Made by a program: the position numbers and the translations under genes
Notes under the pieces: generated by a model
What the model was told of the DNA's origin: nothing
Seen by the model: only the letters and a program-made list of their open reading frames with translations
The model's database searches: none
Shown: positions 25,545 to 34,658 of the stretch, one piece after another
Position numbering within the stretch: the stretch's first letter is position 1
Layout of the letters: every line of letters starts with the position of its first letter
Source: Paenibacillus sp. OK003
GTDB lineage: Bacteria; Bacillota; Bacilli; Paenibacillales; Paenibacillaceae
Assembly: GCF_900109515.1 (NCBI RefSeq)
Contig: NZ_FOBD01000003.1
Location: forward strand, 372,001-436,000
Direction: 5' to 3'
DNA: 64,000 nucleotides

Positions 25545-27173
25545 TTAATGATGCTGCGAATACGGCCTTGCCGTAGTTTTATCCCGCACAAACTTGCGGA
25601 AGGTGAACACGAGCTTTAATTTCAACAGATCATTAGTCTTCTTAAAATCCATTTGCAGCAAACTTCCGACTTTCTCCATCCGATAGGTAACGGTGTTCCG
25701 ATGCACAAACAGCTGCTTCGCTGCTTCGTTAATGAGTCCATCATTCTCGATAAAAGATTCCAGCGTATTCATCAGTACCTGATTGGGATCGCCGTCCCTG
25801 GCCAGTAAAGGCTCAAGTACTTTATTGCAGTAATTCTCCATAATATGATCCGGAACATGTTGGAATACATAGGCGAATTCCAGCATCTCAAACTGGAGAG
25901 CCCGATCCTTCATACCGAATCGGCGAGCCAGTTGACGAGTATCCAAACATTCCTGATAGGCTTCACGCAGCGACTTTGGCTCATGTTTCATTTTGCTGAT
26001 CCAGAACCGCGGTGCAGATGCTCCCTTAGCTTCCTGTGCTGCAAGAACATCCCCGAACCGATTCAGCAGGAAGGCTGATAGCTCCTCTCCATAATCCCGT
26101 CCTGTTGGACAGGTATAGATGGAGAGTATGCCATCTTCGATCTGAAAATGCTGTGAGGCCGTGAATTGCATAAGCGGATTGTACTGCAACTCGCGGTGGA
26201 TCTGCTTCAGCAGCTTTCCTTCTGCAAAAACAGACGGTTCCAGCGTGATCAACACGCATTGATAAGTCCCTTGGAACAGATGAACGCCTTTATTCTCGCT
26301 GAGCTTGGTGAGTTCAGCTACCGTCATTTTGTTATCTAGATATTGGGTTAGCAGTGTACGCATCTCATCCTGAACGGTGGGATTAATGTGTTCTCGATAG
26401 GTCATATCCATATAGAATGCCAGGACATCCGCAGCCTGCTGAAACAATTCTTCCTCCGCTCTAAGTGACAGCGCCGAGTCTGTGAAGACGAGCAAAAATC
26501 CGTATTCTTCATCATTCTGCTTAATGGGTACCCGGTGGCAGCTTCCCTGATTCCATTTCACCCGGTGCATGACGGATTTCCAGGGCCAACCCTGTACTAC
26601 TGCATCTCCCGCTATGCCTTCGCTTCCATACAGCACATGGCCGCGGGAGCCAATAACCGCAAGCGGATAATTCAACACGGTTGCTAGTTCGGCAAATACA
26701 TTCCGATGCGGTTGCTGCTGCAAGGCAAACTGCATCAATTTTTTCTGTTTTTGCACCACCTCATGCAGTAACCGATTGCTGCGTTCATGTTCAGCCTTAA
26801 ATAACGCATTCATCTGGTCGGAAAATGTAAACTGAAACGGCAGTTCCAGCAGCGGTAACCGCAGCCGATCTGCTTCCTCGATAATCCCTTGCGGAATAGC
26901 CTGCCAGAAGCGGCCCAATTTAATGCCAAGCCCGGCACAACCGCGTTCGTTCAGACGCCGCATCAGACGAAGCGCATCCGTCTCGTTGTCTTTCATAATA
27001 AATGCGGTTGTGAACAGCAGTTCTCCGGATTTAATCCAATCCGCTATATCTGGAGCGTCCATGACGTTAACGGATTTCATCATCCGCGAAGTCCCTTCCC
27101 CACCTGCAACCAGTCTGGCCTCAGACAACGGGTATACCTGTAAAGCCTCTTTAACCGTGAGCTGCATGGACAT
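25545..27173 (-). CDS. pucR: PucR family purine catabolism regulator
   Basis: A 542-residue regulator. The N-terminal PucR domain (about residues 5-125) begins LTVKEALQVYPLSEARLVAG. A GGDEF-like central region follows. The C-terminal PucR helix-turn-helix, INEAAKQLFVHRNTVTYRMEKV at about 490-511, is diagnostic of the family. B. subtilis PucR (531 residues) activates the puc genes when good nitrogen sources are lacking and responds to allantoin-type intermediates. It is in the same direction as the operon but separated by a terminator and about 300 bp, so it has its own transcript. No DNA site matching the B. subtilis PucR box was recognised. Confidence 0.92.
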   Translation of the reverse strand: MSMQLTVKEALQVYPLSEARLVAGGEGTSRMMKSVNVMDAPDIADWIKSGELLFTTAFIMKDNETDALRLMRRLNERGCAGLGIKLGRFWQAIPQGIIEEADRLRLPLLELPFQFTFSDQMNALFKAEHERSNRLLHEVVQKQKKLMQFALQQQPHRNVFAELATVLNYPLAVIGSRGHVLYGSEGIAGDAVVQGWPWKSVMHRVKWNQGSCHRVPIKQNDEEYGFLLVFTDSALSLRAEEELFQQAADVLAFYMDMTYREHINPTVQDEMRTLLTQYLDNKMTVAELTKLSENKGVHLFQGTYQCVLITLEPSVFAEGKLLKQIHRELQYNPLMQFTASQHFQIEDGILSIYTCPTGRDYGEELSAFLLNRFGDVLAAQEAKGASAPRFWISKMKHEPKSLREAYQECLDTRQLARRFGMKDRALQFEMLEFAYVFQHVPDHIMENYCNKVLEPLLARDGDPNQVLMNTLESFIENDGLINEAAKQLFVHRNTVTYRMEKVGSLLQMDFKKTNDLLKLKLVFTFRKFVRDKTTARPYSQHH

Positions 27174-27326
27174 TACCTCCCATATATATAACGCATGAAG
27201 CCGTTTATATCTCTTATTTGGAATTGAACAAAGGTTCCATACTTGTTTTTAACCATTTTATTGAAATAAACCTTGATTGTTGTTAAGTATTATAACATCA
27301 TTTTTATTTTAATAGCTTACATGAGA

Positions 27327-27389
27327 AAAAAATAAAACCCATGACACAATTGCAGCAATCGTTGCGCAACTGGCATAGGTTTTATTTTT
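27327..27389. terminator. Terminator between hybrid kinase and pucR
   Basis: AAAAATAAAACC and GGTTTTATTTTT form long AT-rich arms with a structured loop containing TTGC/GCAA pairs. It lies just after the kinase stop. The rest of 27174-27423 shows no gene. Confidence 0.7.
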
Positions 27390-27423
27390 GAGTTGATACA
27401 TGTTGAATGACAAACGAAAAAGA

Positions 27424-30168
27424 TCAGATTCCCAATGTTTCATGACTAAGCCATAATTTCATCCGGGAGAGTACCTCTTTCATATTGAGCGGTTTGCTAA
27501 TATAATCCGAGGCTCCTGCTGCAATACATTTATCACGATCTTCTTTCATGGCTTTGGCAGTCAAAGCAATAATAGGGAGCTGCTTGAGATTCAATCTATC
27601 ACGGATTTGGCGAGTGGTCTCATATCCATCCAACTCTGGCATCATGATATCCATCAAGATAATATCCGGATTCGCTTCTCCGCTCTCTAACATCTCCAGA
27701 CACTCGTAGCCATTCTGAGCTGTAATCACCTTCATGTCATACTGCTCAAGGGCATTAGCCAAGGCATAAACATTTCGAATATCATCATCGACAACGAGAA
27801 CCTGCCGACCATTCAATAATGATTCTTCCAGTGGAGTCAGTAACATCTCGATTTTGGTTGAATTCATTCCTGAAGCACTGTCTATTTCAGGAGCAGTCAC
27901 GGCAACCTCGTTCAAGAACAATCCGGGGTTCTGCATAACCTCAGGCTCTTCCCTTCTAAGCGGTAGGAATAAAGTAAAGACACTTCCTTGTCCTTCCCGA
28001 CTCGTTGCTGAGATTGATCCTCCCAACAAATTGGCGAGGGATTGAGAGATTGACAGTCCCAATCCGGTTCCGCCGTATTTTCGCGCTGTGGCTCCGTCTG
28101 CCTGCTTGAACGCATCAAAGATCTGCAGCAGTTTGTTCTCAGCAATGCCAATCCCGGTATCACTTACCGAGAAGGCTATAACATCCTTCTCTGCCCCGTT
28201 ATCTTCAGGATTGGCCAGACTCACTCTGGAGATGGTTAAGGCCACTTCACCTTCATTGGTAAACTTGAATGCATTGGAGAGCAAATTCCGCAAAATCTGG
28301 TGTAACCGCATCTCGTCGGAAACAATCGTTTCCGGCAGAGGGCTTTGAAGCTGAATCCGGAAATCAATTCCTTTTTGCTCCGCCGTTTTCAGGAAATATT
28401 GATTCATCGCTTCCGGCAGGCTTCCAAGATAGATATCATCCAAGTCCACTTCCATCTCCCCGGCCTCCACTTTGGAAAGATCTAGAATATCGTTAATCAG
28501 ATTCAACAGGTCCTTGCCTGATGCATGGATCACCGAAGCATATTTCTGTTCTTCACTGTTTAAGTGCTGATGCTTGTTCTCAGCCAAAATTTCGGAGAGA
28601 ATGAGCATACTGTTCAGCGGAGTACGCAGTTCATGTGACATATTCGCCAGGAACTCAGACTTGTAACCAGAGCTTGTCCGCAGCTGATCCGCTACTTCTG
28701 CCAGTTCACTGGCAGAGGTCTCAGCCGCATTTTTCTGCAGTTCCAGACGCTCATTTAACATGTACAGTTCTTCTGTCTGCATATGTAATTCTTCTGTCTG
28801 GGAGACCATCTCCTCGGTCTGTGCCTGCAGTTTCTCCGATTGTGTCTGCAATTCTTCGTTCAGTACTTGGGATTCATCGTACAAATGCTGTAATTCCATG
28901 CGTGTTATAGTGGAATGAAGCGAGACTCCGAAGATTTCGATCAGTTCGGTTAGCAGCTTTGTTTCCTTTGATTCGATTGGCTTCATGGAAGCCAGTTCGA
29001 TTACAGCTATCGTTTTACCTTCAAATACCACCGGGGCTACCGTGAGTGATGCAGCTGATGCATCACCAAGCCCCGATGAGATGCGAATATAATTTTGAGG
29101 CAAGTCGTTCATTTGCAGAACCCGCTTCTCCATTGCACTCTGACCAACTAACCCCTCACCCGGAGCAACGGACACTTTACCAAGAGAACGCTCTTTCTCG
29201 CCATCTGCTGCATACGCAGCTACACGAATGAGACGATTCTCTTTCATCGCATATAACACCCCATAAGGGGCTTCCAGCAGGATCGCGACCTGGTTTAGGA
29301 ACAACCGTGACAGTCCCTCCAGACTTGTCGGGTTCTGCAGGAGCGTGGCGATATTGGCGACCTGATCCTTAAGTCGATTCTGTTCCTGTACCGTGTCCAG
29401 CAATAAGTTCGTCTCTTTACCTAAATCACCGACCTCATCGTGTGTACGGACAATAATACGCTGTGTGAGATTGCCGCCTTGAGATATGTCGCTGATGGTA
29501 TGTTTGACTTGACGCAGGGTTTTGACGATATTGCCCGAAATGACGAACGCTGCGGCAACAGATAGTCCGGCAACGGCAGCCCATAAAGTGTACATAATCG
29601 TAAGCAGTGTGGAGCTTCGCGCTGCGAGCTCGGCCACCCGGCTCTCCGTAAGCCGCAACTCTGTGCTGCGGAAATTCTCGAACTGAGATCTTAACAGATC
29701 AATTTCGCTTTTCCCCGGATCGGAATGAAAAAACTCAATAACCTTCTCCTGATCTCCTTGTCTTTTTAGGGCTACAGAAGCTGATCCGGCAACATCAATC
29801 CAGCGGACAATATGTGTTTTGATGCTTTCCAGAGTACTCTGCTGGGAGGGATTATCGCTAACCAGCTCATACAGTTCGGTATAATTGGAGTTCCACTGGG
29901 TTAACGCTTGGTTGTATGGCTCCAAATAACTTTCTTCCCCGGTAATCATGTATCCCCGCTGTCCGGTTTCCATATTCAAAACATTTTTCTCAATGGCATT
30001 GGTCAGGTTATGCACTTCCAGGTCGTGGTGGCTGATAAAATCGATTTCCTTCTGCGATGCATCAATTTGGGCAGATAACACCAACAAAACTGCACCAAAT
30101 AACAATACAACCACTAGATAGCCCAATAATATTTTGGAGCGTATCGTGAATCTTCTCTTTTTCGACAA
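27424..30168 (-). CDS. Hybrid sensor histidine kinase with receiver domain
   Basis: A 914-residue membrane kinase. Order: TM1 (about 15-32), CHASE3 extracellular domain (about 35-180), TM2 (about 188-212), HAMP, GAF (about 285-425), a heptad coiled coil rich in QTEEL-type repeats (about 435-490), HisKA with MSHELRTPLNSM (phospho-His 512), HATPase with NLLSNAFKFTNEG, DTGIGIAE and GGTGLGLSIS, then a receiver with LVVDDD and LMDIMMPELDGY (phospho-Asp) and the Lys of SKPL. The start is a TTG at 30168, 8 nt after GGAGG; upstream residues of the open frame include that site. No response-regulator partner is adjacent, so output is unknown. Architecture resembles stress or biofilm signalling kinases of Firmicutes. 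Confidence 0.9.
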   Translation of the reverse strand: MSKKRRFTIRSKILLGYLVVVLLFGAVLLVLSAQIDASQKEIDFISHHDLEVHNLTNAIEKNVLNMETGQRGYMITGEESYLEPYNQALTQWNSNYTELYELVSDNPSQQSTLESIKTHIVRWIDVAGSASVALKRQGDQEKVIEFFHSDPGKSEIDLLRSQFENFRSTELRLTESRVAELAARSSTLLTIMYTLWAAVAGLSVAAAFVISGNIVKTLRQVKHTISDISQGGNLTQRIIVRTHDEVGDLGKETNLLLDTVQEQNRLKDQVANIATLLQNPTSLEGLSRLFLNQVAILLEAPYGVLYAMKENRLIRVAAYAADGEKERSLGKVSVAPGEGLVGQSAMEKRVLQMNDLPQNYIRISSGLGDASAASLTVAPVVFEGKTIAVIELASMKPIESKETKLLTELIEIFGVSLHSTITRMELQHLYDESQVLNEELQTQSEKLQAQTEEMVSQTEELHMQTEELYMLNERLELQKNAAETSASELAEVADQLRTSSGYKSEFLANMSHELRTPLNSMLILSEILAENKHQHLNSEEQKYASVIHASGKDLLNLINDILDLSKVEAGEMEVDLDDIYLGSLPEAMNQYFLKTAEQKGIDFRIQLQSPLPETIVSDEMRLHQILRNLLSNAFKFTNEGEVALTISRVSLANPEDNGAEKDVIAFSVSDTGIGIAENKLLQIFDAFKQADGATARKYGGTGLGLSISQSLANLLGGSISATSREGQGSVFTLFLPLRREEPEVMQNPGLFLNEVAVTAPEIDSASGMNSTKIEMLLTPLEESLLNGRQVLVVDDDIRNVYALANALEQYDMKVITAQNGYECLEMLESGEANPDIILMDIMMPELDGYETTRQIRDRLNLKQLPIIALTAKAMKEDRDKCIAAGASDYISKPLNMKEVLSRMKLWLSHETLGI

Positions 30169-30286
30169 CGCAGAAACCTCCAATGAAATAAACAATTCCG
30201 ATCAATTAAAAAACAGTCGCATATGTAGTTTATATGTATACGTATAGACTGACAAGCATTAGTTCACAAACCTCACGAGCAAAAAA

Positions 30287-30306
30287 CGACCTGCGTATGC
30301 AGGTCG
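30287..30306 (-). terminator. Terminator of fumC
   Basis: CGACCTGC and GCAGGTCG form perfect 8-bp arms with a GTAT/ATAC loop, followed on the minus strand by TTTTTTG. It lies 38 bp after the fumC stop. Confidence 0.9.
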
Positions 30307-30344
30307 CTTGTTTAATGGTATGAAGTTCGCAGAATAAAGAATGA

Positions 30345-31733
30345 TTAAGCTTTCGGGGCAATCATTTTCGCTGGATCAACATACTGATCGAATTGCTCTT
30401 CTGTAAGCAGACCTGTCTGCAAAGTGGCTTCTTTCAGAGACAGTCCTTCCTTATGCGCAAGCTTGGCAATTTTGGCTGCATTCTCATAACCGATGTGCGG
30501 ATTAAGAGCAGTAACCAGCATAAGCGAGTTATTCAGATTGTGTTCAATCTGACTGAGGTTGGGCTCAATGCCCACCGCACATTTATCGTTGAATGCAACG
30601 ATGGAGTCAGCAAGAAGCTGAACAGATTGCAGGAAGTTATAAATAATGACCGGTTTGAACACATTCAACTCGAAGTTACCCTGACTTGCCGCGAAGCCAA
30701 TCGCCGCATCGTTCCCCATCACTTGCGTAACCACCATGGTCATCGCTTCGCTCTGGGTTGGATTCACTTTACCCGGCATAATGGAACTGCCCGGTTCGTT
30801 CTCTGGAATACGAATCTCTCCCAGACCACTGCGTGGACCGCTAGCCAGCCAGCGAACATCATTGGCAATTTTCATCAAGTCAGCTGCAAGCGCTTTAACT
30901 GCACCGTGAGCGTAGACCACTTCATCATGACTTGTAAGCGCGTGGAATTTGTTTGGCGCGGATACAAAATCCTTGCCCGTATGCTTGCCAATTTCCTTAG
31001 CTGTATAATCCCCAAAGTCAGGGTGTGCATTAATTCCGGTTCCTACAGCTGTACCACCAATTGCGAGTTCTTTCATATAATTAACACTATCCCGGATCAT
31101 GCGTTCACTCTTATCGAGCATCGCTTCCCAGCCGCTGATCTCCTGACCGAGTGTAATTGGCGTTGCATCCTGAAGATGAGTACGTCCAATTTTGATAATA
31201 TCTTTGAATTGTTCCGATTTGTCTGCAAAAGTGGCTTTCAGCACCGCGATTGCCGGCAAGAGCTGATCTTCAACAGCAAGTACGCCTGCAACATGCAGAG
31301 CCGTTGGGAATGTATCATTAGAGCTTTGGGACATGTTCACATCATCATTCGGATGCAGACGTTCTTCCTTGCCCTTTTGTTCAAGCAGCTGGTTACCCAG
31401 ATTGGCTATGACCTCGTTTACGTTCATGTTGGACTGTGTTCCACTACCCGTCTGCCATACCACGAGCGGGAAATGATCATCAATCCGGCCTGCAATAATT
31501 TCATCAGCGGCATATGCGATCGCATCCGCTTTGGCAGCGGACAATTTACCTAATTTATGGTTACTGGCAGCAGCGCTTTTTTTCAAAATGGCAAGAGCAC
31601 GTACAACTTCCATCGGCATATGCTCGCGACCGATCGGAAAGTTCTCCTTGCTGCGCTGCGTCTGAGCTCCCCACAGCCTGTCGGCTGGCACTTTCATTTC
31701 ACCTAACGTATCTCTCTCAATGCGGTATTCCAC
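30345..31733 (-). CDS. fumC: Class II fumarate hydratase
   Basis: A 462-residue fumarase of the class II, iron-free type, which interconverts fumarate and malate in the TCA cycle. It begins [20 protein letters not shown]. The family signature [13 protein letters not shown] is at about residue 312, with the catalytic Ser in that loop. [12 protein letters not shown] near residue 98 and [17 protein letters not shown] near 405 are further blocks. The start is GTG 31733, placed 8 nt after GGAGGAGG; a TTG further up lies inside that site. This gives the same length as B. subtilis CitG/FumC. It appears monocistronic. Confidence 0.95.
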   Translation of the reverse strand: MEYRIERDTLGEMKVPADRLWGAQTQRSKENFPIGREHMPMEVVRALAILKKSAAASNHKLGKLSAAKADAIAYAADEIIAGRIDDHFPLVVWQTGSGTQSNMNVNEVIANLGNQLLEQKGKEERLHPNDDVNMSQSSNDTFPTALHVAGVLAVEDQLLPAIAVLKATFADKSEQFKDIIKIGRTHLQDATPITLGQEISGWEAMLDKSERMIRDSVNYMKELAIGGTAVGTGINAHPDFGDYTAKEIGKHTGKDFVSAPNKFHALTSHDEVVYAHGAVKALAADLMKIANDVRWLASGPRSGLGEIRIPENEPGSSIMPGKVNPTQSEAMTMVVTQVMGNDAAIGFAASQGNFELNVFKPVIIYNFLQSVQLLADSIVAFNDKCAVGIEPNLSQIEHNLNNSLMLVTALNPHIGYENAAKIAKLAHKEGLSLKEATLQTGLLTEEQFDQYVDPAKMIAPKA

Positions 31734-31959
31734 TTGCTTTTCCTCCTCCAAAAAGATGGTTTGGGTCTCTACAAAAATACGTATACATTCTTTTCTTCAC
31801 AGCATCTTGCATCTGTTGATTCCGAAGTCACCTTTGGGCTTTATGTGCAAAATGCTTTTATGAGCAAAGCTTGTGTATCTTGTCATATTATACATGATTG
31901 CCTGACCGGTTTTCACCTTTTCGACAAAAATGTAAGCGTGACGCAAAATGTCCGAGTAT

Positions 31960-32970
31960 TTATTTTTGCGGTTTAATCGGATAAAGACGGCTGGTTTGCT
32001 CAAATAATTCGCCCGGCTCAAGACCAATTAGACCGATCTCTTCAGCAGGAATGCCTTGTACATTCGGGGCATTAACCAGGTTCATCTGTGGCTCAGGACA
32101 GAAGAATCCGCCAGTCATATTGTTATTCCAGATCATCCAGTGCTTGTATGACGTGCCTACATCGTATACCAGCTTGTCACCGGTACGATGATCGGTAAGC
32201 TCCATATAGTTTCGCCCATTCTGCGGTTCTGCAGTGTAATGGTTGTCCATGGCTGCAAAAAACGGACTAACACCCTCACCCTTTAATTGCTCTTCCTCTG
32301 GTGTAAGCGGTTGAAATTGTCCCGTAGGCAAAGAGCGTTCATTTAATTCACGACGCTGACCAATCGTTATTTTGGCCGTATAATCGGATGCATGGCTTTC
32401 CGGTGCAAAAGGTACGCTAATGGCTGTATGGAATGCGAACAAATTCGGCATACGTTCCTTCCCATTATTGCGTACATTCAATTGCTGCTGAAGTCCGAGG
32501 CTACTCAGCGAATAACGGAGCGTTACTGTAAAGGTGAATGGCAGGTATTTGTAGAACATATGTCCTTCCTTCACTTCCTGACTAAGCAAAACATAACTCT
32601 CCAGCTCGTCAGATCCGTAGCCCTCAACTTTCCACTCGGCATCATGCAGGAATCCGTGCAGATGGTTGCCTGTAGCTGGTTCGTTTATAGGTAGTTGATA
32701 GACTTCGCCGTTCCAAGGGAATCGACCATCCTCATAGCGATTTGGTGGGGAAAGAATAGGAATACCGTATACGGCAGGTGCAGCCATAAACTCGTCCATA
32801 TGTTCCTGGTCCGGCTCACGCAAATAACGGAATCCCTGCTCTGTATCACGGAAAGCGACAAGGTTGGCACCCACGCTCGGAATAACAGCCGCTTCGAATT
32901 GATTGAAACGAAGCCAGACGGCTGGTATACCTCCAAATTGTTCTTCGAAAGCTGCATTGTGCTGTGTCAT
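31960..32970 (-). CDS. Aldose 1-epimerase family protein
   Basis: A 336-residue galactose-mutarotase-like protein. NHLHGFLHDAEWKV near residue 100 holds the catalytic His of the fold, and the final LEPGELFEQTSRLYPI fits the family end, with the preceding Glu region LIGLEPGE. It probably interconverts alpha and beta anomers of a free or phosphorylated hexose. Start ATG 32970 (MTQHNAAFEEQF) has AGGAGGT 10 nt upstream; the earlier in-frame ATG overlaps that site. It is transcribed alone, about 200 bp from fumC. Substrate unknown; it could act on a hexose-6-phosphate, as YeaD-like relatives do. Confidence 0.85.
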   Translation of the reverse strand: MTQHNAAFEEQFGGIPAVWLRFNQFEAAVIPSVGANLVAFRDTEQGFRYLREPDQEHMDEFMAAPAVYGIPILSPPNRYEDGRFPWNGEVYQLPINEPATGNHLHGFLHDAEWKVEGYGSDELESYVLLSQEVKEGHMFYKYLPFTFTVTLRYSLSSLGLQQQLNVRNNGKERMPNLFAFHTAISVPFAPESHASDYTAKITIGQRRELNERSLPTGQFQPLTPEEEQLKGEGVSPFFAAMDNHYTAEPQNGRNYMELTDHRTGDKLVYDVGTSYKHWMIWNNNMTGGFFCPEPQMNLVNAPNVQGIPAEEIGLIGLEPGELFEQTSRLYPIKPQK

Positions 32971-33085
32971 CGTTATATGTACCTCCTGCATACTAAGGTT
33001 ATATTATACGGCTCGACTATATCATGACCGGGCACAAAATACCAATCTATGATAGAGAACAAATTCATGATGGAACGACAAAAAA

Positions 33086-33111
33086 GACAGCTACGAAGTT
33101 CCGTGGCTGTC
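33086..33111 (-). terminator. Terminator after metallo-hydrolase gene
   Basis: GACAGCCACGG and CTTCGTAGCTGTC pair around GAA on the minus strand, followed by TTTTTTG. It lies 70 bp downstream of the gene at 33184. Confidence 0.8.
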
Positions 33112-33183
33112 TCCATCCGCTGATGCTGCCGCAATGAAGTCACTCCAGATTTCATTGGAATGCCATGCAGGACATCGGCTCTA

Positions 33184-33993
33184 TTATTCCACATATTTGC
33201 CGTGATCCGGGACGGCGGTCTGTTCGAAATCAAGATCGAGCCGCTCCAGCGAATCTCTCAGCATTTCCCCGGTTAAGGAATGACCATGCCCGGTAACAGC
33301 AACTATGGGCTCCAGTCGTCGAATGTGCTGAACTGATCGATGAGCCGCTTGCCAATCCGTTGTGAAATAGGCGGGTGGACCGTGCAACTGTTTGTCCTGA
33401 AGCAGCACACTCCAGAGCGATTCCTGTTTCACAGTGACGATCGCATCACCCGCAATCAGGATACGGTCTTCTTTCCGAAATAGCGATACATGGCCCGGTG
33501 TGTGACCGGGAGTATGCAGCCATTCCCATCCAGAAACACCTGGGATTGAATGATCATCCGGCAGACTGAATATCCGATCATCGAGATTAATAGCTTCATT
33601 AGGGTAAGCAAATGACAGCCGTGCCATCAAACCGCCACCTACAGTAGGGTCCGCCGGAGGGTAATCCTTCACACCTGTCAAATAAGGCAGTTCCAGCGGG
33701 TGTGCATGCACCGGGACACCCCAGAATTGTTCCAGTTCAATGACGGTCCCTACATGATCAAAATGACCATGTGTCAAAATAATCGCAGACGGTGGACCAG
33801 GAAAGCGTTCAGCTGCAACATGAAGAATCTGATCAGTGAAACTGGCCATTCCAGTGTCCACGAGCACCCAGTTCCTGCTTCCAGGCTCCCCGATGAACAC
33901 AACATTAACGAACAGTGTACGCAGACTGAGGATATCGTGCGCGACTTCTTCAAGTCCCGTCATTCCTGCTGTAATCAGATTGTCAGATGCCAT
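33184..33993 (-). CDS. Metallo-beta-lactamase fold hydrolase
   Basis: A 269-residue MBL-fold protein. The metal motif is LTHGHFDHVGT near residue 75 (HxHxDH). Further ligands are in HTPGHTPGHVSLF near 165, GDAIV near 182 (Asp) and VTGHGH near 237. The fold fits the glyoxalase II-like or lactonase-like subgroups, and no feature picks out one. No signal peptide is visible. It stands alone between two terminators, so context gives no hint to substrate. Confidence 0.85.
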   Translation of the reverse strand: MASDNLITAGMTGLEEVAHDILSLRTLFVNVVFIGEPGSRNWVLVDTGMASFTDQILHVAAERFPGPPSAIILTHGHFDHVGTVIELEQFWGVPVHAHPLELPYLTGVKDYPPADPTVGGGLMARLSFAYPNEAINLDDRIFSLPDDHSIPGVSGWEWLHTPGHTPGHVSLFRKEDRILIAGDAIVTVKQESLWSVLLQDKQLHGPPAYFTTDWQAAHRSVQHIRRLEPIVAVTGHGHSLTGEMLRDSLERLDLDFEQTAVPDHGKYVE

Positions 33994-34092
33994 TCACGGT
34001 TACCTCCCATTCAGGCGGATTGTCTCTCTGGTTCCATTCATCTGTCATAGACTTCCCTTTTCTGGAGTAACTATTCCTTATTTCCAGTAAAA

Positions 34093-34130
34093 TAGACGGT
34101 GGACGCCCTGTTTCAGGCATACACCGTCTA
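34093..34130 (-). terminator. Terminator after small acidic protein gene
   Basis: TAGACGGTG and CACCGTCTA arms enclose a loop with GCC..GGC pairing; the minus strand then continues TTTTAC. It is 48 bp from the stop at 34178. Confidence 0.8.
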
Positions 34131-34177
34131 GTATAATCAGCTGCATTCCATATTAGAACAAGAACCTCTCGGTCCTA

Positions 34178-34444
34178 TTATGCCGGGAAAGCGTCCAGTG
34201 CCGCATCAAGCAGCTGATTGTACATATCGTCATCATTTTCCAGCAGCTCGTCCATACGCAGCAATTCATCTTCATCACCGGATTGTTCAGTGAAATGCAG
34301 ACTATAATCCCAATCCTTGCCGTTCTTGCTCATAAACGTAATCTCATAAACCGACTTTTCGCCTTCTGCACGAAAAACCGTATTACCTACATAATTCTTC
34401 TCATCTTCACGACGCATCTCTGCACGAATAATCTCAATATTCAC
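34178..34444 (-). CDS. Small acidic protein of unknown function
   Basis: An 88-residue protein, strongly acidic in its second half (DEDELLRMDELLENDDD). It has no Cys, no membrane segment and no signal peptide. AAGGAGATAACG precedes the ATG, so it is probably translated. The first half reads as alternating strands (NTVFRAEGEKSVYEITF). I do not recognise the family. It is monocistronic with its own terminator. Codon use looks like its neighbours. Confidence 0.75.
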   Translation of the reverse strand: MNIEIIRAEMRREDEKNYVGNTVFRAEGEKSVYEITFMSKNGKDWDYSLHFTEQSGDEDELLRMDELLENDDDMYNQLLDAALDAFPA

Positions 34445-34658
34445 AATCGTTATCTCCTTTAATCTCTCATCAGTTCCAGGTCTCCATAATTTATGGTAAA
34501 CCTAGTTTGGTAATTATTATTGGTTAATTGTACAATATATATCGTAGCAACGTATACCTTATTCAATGAGGGAACCATTCTGACTCCTTACATACTTGTA
34601 ATGAGGACTATAATAACAAACAGCTACGACATTATACCAAACAGGAGGAACAAATAGC

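Noticed and set aside
30393..31553. Plus-strand 386-codon frame
   Set aside because: It lies wholly antisense to fumC, has no ribosome binding site and encodes a Cys/His-rich low-quality peptide without family motifs.
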